From: Vicia villosa
Lineage: Eukaryota > Streptophyta > Magnoliopsida > Fabales > Fabaceae
Direction: 5' to 3'
NCBI RefSeq assembly: GCF_029867415.1
Contig: NC_081183.1
Coordinates: 67,468,336-67,532,335 of the forward strand
DNA: 64,000 nucleotides
Under the pieces are notes generated by a model. It was not told the origin of the DNA and made no database searches. It saw only the letters and a program-made list of their open reading frames with translations. A program made the position numbers and the translations under genes. Position 1 is the stretch's first letter. Every line of letters starts with the position of its first letter. Positions 55,777 to 64,000 of this stretch are shown here, one piece after another.

Positions 55777-58563
55777 GAACCTTTTTGAAAATCTGTGTCG
55801 TGTGTGCTAAAAAACGGTTTGTTTTATTTTTAAAATAAGCTCGGCAAGACGTTAAGCCTTGTGCCTACATACCTCCTTGGTGCAATGGAGAAGTCAGAGC
55901 TATTGTAGTTCCGCTTAAAGGGAAAACATTTTAAAAACGAATAAACACTTTATCGTCGTCGGAGAGAAATACTCAGCCATTGATCTTGAGCATGAGAACA
56001 AATGAATTCTTTGCATCGCAAATGAAAGAAGGGCTCCAACTCGGATAAAAAATCAACGAGTATGCCACTAGCTCTCTCACGTAGAAAAGATCTCATTATA
56101 TCAATCAATTTCAAAATCGTGGGGTATAACCACTCGTTTCGACAATTAATAGTGTCTAAACTTTTGAAGAAAAAAAAAGGCCATTGAAGGCAAAAGATAT
56201 TTTAAAAGAAAAGGTTTTAAAAATGTTTTACAAACATAAGAATATTTTGGAAAAAGGGAGATGATTTTGAAAATTTAAGAATGGGAGGAGATGAAGAGGC
56301 TATCCTATTGCGTAAAATAAAAGCTAAGGAAAGAAACGGTATAACCGAAGAAGAAGCCAACACTTGACATTATGAGTCAAGGTAGATTTCCCATCCTTTG
56401 GAATATCAATACTAAACCAAACATCATCACTTGGGGATCCGGATGAAATTATGATCTTAGCACCACTTTGCATTAAGCACATTAAAATTCTGACAAAAAT
56501 CGGGCAGAGTAACGGCTGTTTTCGGGTAAAATCCTTATCTCAATGCCTTGGAATTAACCATCAAGGGCTTTCAAGGAAATACCTGCACACATAAACAGAC
56601 AACAATCCAATGCCAGACAGACAGAACAATCACAGAGTAACAACAGAATAAGGGTCCAGAGGCACTAAGTCCATAAGTCCGAATCTCCAACATGCTAGGG
56701 ATAGTAGCCCATAGTCCAAAAGAGAGCCTTAGGTGTTTTTAGATTTTTTTTGTTATTTATTAGTGTTTTAGCATAAAAGTAAAGTATGGTCCAAGTGGAC
56801 AAAGAGAAAATGGCGGAAACATAAACATATGTCCAAATGGACAAAGAGAAAATAGCGGAATATAAACGTCCAAATGGACAAAGAAAAAATAGCGGAATGT
56901 AAATATGATGAAATGATAAAATAAAGCGATAAAGCGAGAAATATAAAGAGCGGTATAATAAAGTGCGAAAATTAAAGTCAGTTGTTAGATGTTAAAGATA
57001 ACCATCTTAAAACTTGTCAAGTATGTTATCAAAGTTAGTAAGAAAGATCGATGGTGAGTGAAGGATGTTCTCGGATTTAGATTCAATGGGAGCTTATCAG
57101 AAGCTTGATAGAATCATAGCGACTACACGATAAATTTCCATAAGTCCTAAATCAACCGCATACAATTCTCTTCCATGTTTGATCTTTTTTTATTCGGGAA
57201 ACGAAATATTGCGCTATGTTAAGCAGATCGCCAAGTGATTTATGTAGAAATCACCCTACAACGAGGCCGGTCAAAACTTTATGTGCTAATGCATGCAAGA
57301 GGAATGATATGTAGATCATTCTCCGAAAGCAATACCGCACGAAAAGAAAATGGTGAGTGATCCAGTCTTTACTAAGAATCCATAAGAATTCTCACAGTGT
57401 TAAGACTTTCATCGATCAAAATAAAGAGAAACAAAAGATGGAACCACATTAAAAGCTCCTTTCATCCATAATTTCAATCACATAATTTTGCGAATTTGGA
57501 TTCTCATCCTATCGACGCCCTAAGTCCATTGAAATTAGAGAGAAATTAGGCCTCTAATTTGTGATTCAAAGAAAATATCAAAAGAAAGGAGTAGAAGAAG
57601 AGTTAGAACCAAAAACAAGTTGAAAATAGCAAAAACAAGCATTCTGCCTCACTGGAGGTTAACAAACCTAAAAATTGATTATGACAAAATATTTTTTTCG
57701 ATTAGATTATCTAATCCTAACTAAATAATTAAACATCTAATTTAAGTTAATTATTAAATATATGAGTAAAAATAATTTAAAAAAATTTAATCTTTCTTAA
57801 ATAGAAAAATATTTTTATCATTAAATAGAAAGAATTTAAAAAAAAAACAAAAAGAAATTTGGGTGAAAAATAAATAAAATAGTAATAAATAAATAGTTGA
57901 AATTGAACTAAATAAATAAAATAAAAAAAAAAGAAAAGCAATCCAGTGGCCTTTATGCATCATCTTCTACATGTGGCGCTGCGGAAACACCTGTGGATTC
58001 ACTTGCCGCATTACCTGCGGATTCTCCTTGCATTCATCATCTTTTTTTTTACGCGACTTAACCTGCAAAAAACAAAGTGAAGTGCAGAAACCAACAAACT
58101 AGATCCACTGTATTGGGCCCTACAAATCTCGTGGTGACATTATCTTGGTCTGAAACGGCCTGGATCGTAAAACACGAATACTCTTTTTCCTTGTGCCCTA
58201 ACAATGGTACCTCACGTTTAGGGTACAAGAGCTTCACTCCAATGGTTCAGTTCCTCTCTAAACTCCATCTTGAACTCAAATATGCCATCCAAACGCATTA
58301 GAACATGGTAATGAGAGAGATACGAAAAAAGAAAGAACATGTAGAATATGTGAAATTGGTCTGCACATTATAGATGCTATAAAGGCTCAAGAACGACACA
58401 ATCTTACCTTATCTTACCTCAGGAATGATTTGAGATTGTTATTTTGTATTGAAACTGGCTGAAGCAATTTTTGTCACGTGCCCTAGTTTGAGAAATTTTG
58501 GAAGCTTTGAATCCTACTCTCTTGGCCAACTTTTTTCGTCCTCTCCTCTTGGCTCAGCATGTT

Positions 58564-58669
<106 letters not shown>

Positions 58670-59823
58670 TGTACTAGGGTTTTGGTCAAAAACAAAGGAA
58701 AGATATATTGCCTTGAATGCAAAAATAATCTTTTGTAAATATTGATAAAATCTTTCCAAAAATGGATGTTTATTCTCCTTAAAGCTTGTGCACGAATTTT
58801 GTATCTTATAGAGTGTGATTTTGATGATTGGATTGATTGGTAATTAAGATTAAATCAAATCTCTCCATAATTTCTTTAAATCTTTGATTTTCATCAATTT
58901 TTTAATGAATAAAAATTCACTAAAAATCAAATAATAATCAAAATTTCGTGGCATAGAGGTTGGAGCTTCTAGATGACTTGAGTAACAAGATTGGGCCATA
59001 AAAAGTTGGGCCTCTTTGCAAAGAAATTCATTTTGAACCTTTTCTTTTCACATTTTCTCTCCAAAATAGTCCAACTTTGACAAGGCCTATCTCTCTCAAT
59101 TTTTGAGGTATGGAGGAGTTCTAGGACTTTTTAGAAACCTTAAAGAGTCCTCTAACCAGTGTCTTTGGTCTCATATCAAAATTATTTTCCATAATCCTTG
59201 TGTGTCCTTTTGAAAAAAATGTCTTTTGGTTGACTTTTGAAAAGGACCTATAATGTTTCGGTCCATATCTCTCAAATGGAGCATTTGTAGGCTTGGCATA
59301 TGAGAGACAAATTTGTAGAGAATCCAATTTCCTTCAAGATGAGCTTTGGATGGAAATTTTCTGATGTTCCATGTGAGAGTTATGGCTGGTCAAAGTTCAG
59401 TTGACTTTCTCCCATACAAACCCTAATTTAGAAACTTTTTGAACTGTTGATTTTTTATCTTTCCTTGATGAACCATGATCAATACTTGATCAAATAGTGA
59501 ATGATACTTCAATATTAGGATCTTGACAAAAAAATCAGGAGTTTTGACTTTACTTCGCCCACAGTTGACTTTTAGGTCAACCCAGTCGACTGTTGACTTT
59601 CTGAACATTTGAGTGATCAATCTTTTAAGCTGAGACTTGATACTTGACATAGAGGTAATGTAAGATACTTTGAGCCATATGGGATGCCTTGGAGCCATTG
59701 ATTCATTGATTTTCCTTTGAACAAACCAAACCCTAGTCTCTGAGCCTTGTATAGGAGAATGTTTTATGTATTGATTTGAATTTGAATAGGAGAAATAGTA
59801 TGGGAAAATTTTGGGGTATGACA

Positions 59824-62800
59824 GTTGCCCCTGTTCAATTTTCTTATATCTGAAGATGTAGACTGGCATGTGCGCCTGTCGGAATTTGAGGGTAGAAGAG
59901 GATTGAACACTAGAATACCCAAGAATTTGCCCTAGCTGAAGATGAAGGGGCTTTTGTCGGAGATGGGCTTAAAGATGCCATCCTGGTGAGCATGCCTTAG
60001 ACTATGTTTGAAGTGTTTGAGAAGTAGTTGTTTAAATGTTGATCGTGTCATTACTGTTCGTGGTAGATGGATTAGATCTTTGCGCGTTGACCGTTACGGA
60101 ACCGTCTGAGGTTACCGCTTTTAGATTTTGAATGTTGATCGTTACGGAACCGTCCGAGGTCTCCGCTTTAGATTTTGAAAAGTTGATTGTTTAAGGAACC
60201 GTCTGAGGTATCGACTTAAATCTGAAGGTAGATCATTTAAGGAACCGTCCAAGGTATCGACTTAGATCCGAAGGTAGATCATTTAAGGAACCGTCCAAGG
60301 TATCGACTTAGATCCGAAGGTAGATCATTAAGGAACCGTCCAAGGTATCGACTTAGATCCGAAGGTAGATCATTAAGGAACCGTCCAAGGTATCGACTTA
60401 GATCCGAAGGTAGGTCATTAAGGAACCGTCCAAGGTATCGACTTAGATCCGAAGGTAGATCATTAAGGAACCGTCCAAGGTATCGACTTAGATCCAAAGG
60501 TAGATCATTAAGGAACCGTCCAAGGTATCGACTTAGATCCAAAGGTATATCATTAAGGAACCGTCTGAGGTATCGACTTAGATCCGAAGGTAGATCATTT
60601 AAGGAACCGTCCAAGGTATCGACTTAGATCCAAAGGTAGATCATTTAAGGAACCGTCCAAGGTATCAACTTAGATCCAAAGGTAGATCATTAAGGAACCG
60701 TCCAAGGTATCGACTTAGATCCGAAGGTAAATCATTAAGGAACCGTCCAAGGTATCGACTTAGATCCAAAGGTAGATCATTAAGGAACCGTCCAAGGTAT
60801 CGACTTAGATTCGAAAGGTTTTGAAGTTGTTTATTTGACTGCAGCAGTAACCTGAAAAAGGCAAAGTTAGTTTTTTTATGCCATGTCATGATGCATGTAA
60901 TGCGTTTATGTGACGGGATTCTCAAAATAAATGAGAACCTTGCATGTTATGTACGCATTTGTCGCGATGCATTATGTATTATGTATGAACATGTATGCAA
61001 TTGTATGAATATGTTTATGATTTATGACGTATGACTATGATTTATGCTATTTGACACATCTTGATTGAGAAGGTGGATCTCCATGTCATTGTAATTTTGA
61101 TGTTTGATCTTATCTTGAAGATGCTCAACTGGGGATTTATGATTTCTGCTTGGGGACGATCAGTAACTTGATGTACCCTGATTGGGGATTAGAGATATTA
61201 ATACACCATGTTGGAGAAGAGAAAAGTGTTGGAGAACCGGTAGGGTTGAAGATGTAAACTCTGTTGGGGAGTCATGTCTTTGTCGGGACGAGTATGTTTG
61301 AAGATATCTTCTTGAGAATTGCTCTGTGGGGATATGATCTTGTGAAATCAGAGATGTGGGAAGGCATGGATGCCTTGAACATTGCCCCCGGTATTATAGT
61401 AACTACCATTCCTGGATTTGATTAGGACACACCGCTGAGTATTGATCAAGATGTCAAACTGGACTTGCATAGATTTGCCCCCGCTAGTAGAGACTTTGAA
61501 AAGATTCGCCTAGCGAGGACTTTATGAGACGTGCGCTATGGGCGATATGCCCCTAGTAATCATAGGCCAAAGACAATATCCCATGTTGGTTGGGAAGTAG
61601 CTTCAGATCTACTTGGATGCATGCCCCTGATTGTCTCGGCGTCCTTGAGAGATCCTCGGAATCTTGACTCGATTGCCCCAAATTGATCAGAGGAATAGTT
61701 GGAAATCCACTTGGGATATATGCCTTTGACTGTTTGTCATTTGAGAGATTCTTGGAATATTGACTTGATTGCCCCAAATTGATTGGGCAGAATGTGTCGT
61801 GCCCCTTGTATACGTAAGAGACATGGCTTCTTGGAGTAATATTATCAGTCGGGATAACTTTCAGTTATTAGTTGAACCCTGTGCAAATTCTTTCTGATGC
61901 CAACATTTGAAATTATGTAGCAGAATATGTTTAATAATGAATTCATGAGATGCAATGCATACGTCTGTCTTGAGTATGTTGAAAAAACATTAAAACAAGG
62001 GATGTAAAAGTGTGATTTTTGTAAAAACATGCTATTTTTGTAGAAACGAAACATCGACTCAGCATTTGTGGTAAACCTTAAGGAGTCGGGATACCTTTGT
62101 TGTGATAGTATGCTTTCGAACTAACCATGCTTCAGTTAGGACTTTCGAGGGTTGTAGCGTGGCTTGGTTCACGGTTTAAGAAACAAAGGATAATGGCTCA
62201 ACAAATTTATTTATACCCATCCCCATCTTCGTGATGTTCTTCGATCCTATGCTCAGTTAATTCAACTTATGCATTCAGGTTCCAAGAGACTTTTGGATTT
62301 GCACCTTTGATAATGATGATGGTTCACGAGCAAAGATAACTTTTGAGGTGGCAGTCACTTCTTCCTTTTGGTAGTCACAACATTGTGTTGTTCAGGAATT
62401 TATTGACTTCTCATTTTTCATCTTTTTGATATCCCTAACTTTTGCATGAACTGTCTATTTTGAGCTTACAGTCAGCGGGATGCCTTGATTTTTGCCTAAG
62501 TCATCTTTTTGATTTTGACTTAGCAGGCTTTTCTTTGTATATATGTTTTTTCATCATCATTTTTTTTTGAAAGATTATTGATTGCCTTGCTTAATGATTG
62601 ATGAACCATCATTGGCTTTTGATTGACGTCTCCAACACTTCTTTGATGTGTGCGGATGAACGCTTGTGATTGAAACCTTTGTTGAAAGGTGTACTGAATG
62701 ATTCTCTAAAAATAGAATGCACAGTCAAATTAACTGAGAACTACCCTGCCCCAGGTTATGATCAAGGGTTTTAATTAGTACCAGAAAGAAACTTCTACTT

Positions 62801-63177
62801 CTTAGGCTCAAAGGGGTTGACGAGGGATTAACATCCTTATATCTCCACTGTTTAGGAATTGAAACAATGCCTGTACATCGTCAACATAGTCTGTTCAAAA
62901 GCATACTGTGTGAAGTTGCGGTATCGTTTTCGTCATTCTCCCTCAAAAGGCTTACAGCTTAGCAGGAGTTGAATAAGCACAAAACATATGCAAAGTAAAT
63001 ACACAATTTAAAACGAGTGATAGCGAAATAATTTATTCAAGACGAGCATATGCAATGCACTAATGACGGTTATTAAAATAGATAATTTCTATCATAAGTC
63101 GAATGTTTAAACAAACATAATAGAATTTACGCGAATGAAAGTAAAACTAATGATCCAAAAGTTCGTCCGTCTAGACA
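59824..63177 (-). other. Ogre-C 3' region (non-coding)
   Basis: Starts with the PPT-like GAACAGGGGCAAC (minus), followed by the tandem array, ATGCATG/ATGTATG simple sequence near 60890-61030, a long stretch resembling the Ogre-B 3' region, and the motif group seen after the Ogre-B pol (62425-62530). The last ~640 bp (62540-63177) match neither Ogre pol nor anything else here that I can identify. Confidence 0.7.
60086..60830. repeat. 45-bp tandem array in the Ogre-C 3' region
   Basis: About 16 units of 45-46 bp, consensus with AAGGAACCGTCCAAGGTATC and GACTTAGATCCGAAGG. The two units at the left end are of the CGTTACGGAACCGTC type. Because 45 is a multiple of three, the minus strand gives open frames repeating DLSRYLGRFLNDLPS; these are not considered genes. 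Confidence 0.92.
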
Positions 63178-63721
63178 TCAATCAGTCTTGTCATGATTAG
63201 GCATGGGAGTGGTGATCAACAAAGGAGTCTTGGGAGAGTTGAACTCAATTTCACCAGCATCAATCATATCTTGGGTCTTGTTTTTTAACGACCAACAATT
63301 ATTGGTGTCATGTCCAGGACTATCGGAATGATATGCGCACCTTGCATCGGGCTTATAGCTAGGAGCAGAAGTGTTGGGTTTCACGGGAGGATCCCTTATA
63401 GTAATCAAGTTTTCCTTCAGCAGATGCTGCAATACCTGAGCCAGTGACATATTGATCTTTGTGAACTGACGCTTAAGCGTGCTTTGCTTATTTAGACGAC
63501 TTTGTTGTGGGGTCGGTGTGGAGATCAGAACTGCCCCCACATATTGGTTGTGTTCATTACGCCCTTTCAGATTGTACACATCGTTAGCCATGTAAGGCTT
63601 CTCAAGTGAGTTAAAGTCAATGATCTTGTCATCAATGAGGTCTTGAATCTTGCGCTTCAATTGCCAACAATCCTCTGTATCATGACCAGGACTATTCGAA
63701 TGATAAGCACATCTTGCATGG
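63178..63721 (-). pseudogene. gag: Ogre-C gag fragment with two variant zinc motifs
   Basis: Open on the minus strand to a stop at 63178-63180. It has two CX2HX5HX4C motifs, CAYHSNSPGHDTEDC near the inserted LTR and CAYHSDSPGHDTNNC downstream, each followed by a similar helix (CWQLKRKIQDLID and CWSLKNKTQDMIDAGEIEF). Between them is the gag stretch GAVLISTPTPQQ...FTKINMSLAQVLQHLL. Ogre-A and Ogre-B have a single motif. The frame stops right after PMPNHDKTD, where Ogre-A/B continue with NAIMDTV. The first residues of the open frame come from the inserted LTR. Confidence 0.8.
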
Positions 63722-64000
63722 TGTCGCACGCTCGCGAAATGTGAACAGAGTCGCCACCAATATATTTATCCCATAAGGGAAAGGAATATCAGAAAACCTA
63801 GAATAAGGATAAGAGAAGGTCTTGCGACCAGAGATAAGGTACGGGAGTCGGTTACGCAAGGGGAAGGTGCTAGCACCCCTCACGCCCATCGTACTCGATG
63901 GTATCCACCTATGTTTGTTCTATTCTAAGGGTGTATAAATCTAAGGCTTAATTACTAAGGGAATGCATGCAAATGAAAGAAAAGAAACACGGGGAAAATA
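63722..64000 (-). mobile_element. Start of another Ogre-type LTR element, minus orientation
   Basis: TGTCGCACGCTCGCG begins abruptly inside the Ogre-C gag (flank CATGG, 63717-63721). It has the CAGAGTCGCCACC block, a GGTACGGGAGT stretch and the twin hairpins in the same order as the other Ogre-type LTRs, so it is the outer end of an Ogre-like LTR. The rest is outside the window. Confidence 0.75.
63854..63901 (-). other. Twin conserved hairpins in the third Ogre-type LTR
   Basis: Hairpin B arms ACGCAAGGGG (63854-63863) and CCCCTCACGC (63876-63885), loop AAGGTGCTAGCA. Hairpin A is CCATCG-TACT-CGATGG (63886-63901). Three pairs of B are A/C or C/A on the plus strand, which become U-G or G-U in the minus-strand RNA. 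Confidence 0.78.

Noticed and set aside
60086..60830. Regular direct repeats resembling a CRISPR array
   Set aside because: The units are contiguous with no unique spacers, in a plant retroelement; it is an ordinary tandem array.
60279..60925. Open frames repeating DLSRYLGRFLNDLPS on the minus strand
   Set aside because: They are forced by a 45-bp tandem array whose unit is a multiple of three; the same array in Ogre-B is broken and the region is the 3' non-coding part of the element.

Overview
The window is repetitive nuclear DNA from a plant. The size and type of the elements (giant Ogre-type Ty3/gypsy elements with 4-5 kb LTRs, a SIRE-type Ty1/copia element, a Tekay chromovirus) fit a legume, most likely of tribe Fabeae (pea, vetch, lentil group). 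I see no ordinary host gene, tRNA or rRNA. Almost every base can be assigned to one of seven LTR retroelements nested up to four deep. Four of the insertions have exact 5-bp target-site duplications (TSDs).

Layout: Ogre-A (plus strand, both ends outside the window) is the oldest host. Its ORF1, gag-protease and pol run through 1-2748, 11199-14738 and 52888-55562. A Tekay element (2749-11193, minus, TSD TATGG) sits in its gag. Ogre-B (14739-52882, minus, TSD ATATG) sits in its reverse transcriptase. Ogre-B is itself split by a SIRE element (25347-42219, minus, TSD CTTCT), and the SIRE gag-pol is split by a non-coding LARD-like element (32305-38324, minus, TSD TGTCA). A pol-less Ogre derivative, Ogre-C (55563-63721, minus), sits just 3' of the Ogre-A pol. 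Ogre-C is cut at 63722 by a further Ogre-like LTR that leaves the window.

State of the coding regions: the Ogre-A gag-protease frame is open in both halves and continues in phase across the Tekay insertion. The Ogre-A pol has one frameshift and three stops. The Ogre-B pol keeps one frame through 3.5 kb but has seven premature stops. The Tekay gag-pol has one frameshift and two stops. The SIRE gag is open, its pol has two stops, and a third reading frame with a coiled coil (env-like) follows pol.

Noteworthy non-coding structure: three unrelated-looking Ogre-type LTRs share two adjacent hairpins at the same place, about 130-170 nt from the LTR 3' end. The stems covary while the loops are conserved, and the imperfect pairs are only explained as G-U pairs in the element-sense RNA. 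The Ogre-B LTR also carries a TATA box followed by a 55-codon ORF for a membrane peptide, and a second PBS-like sequence. Splice acceptor-like sites precede ORF1 and gag in both Ogre copies, and an intron between protease and RT restores the frame exactly in both. SIRE carries an anomalous 750-bp duplication of its Ogre-B flank joined to a truncated LTR.

All boundaries were read by eye. Identities are visual estimates, and no database or alignment was run.
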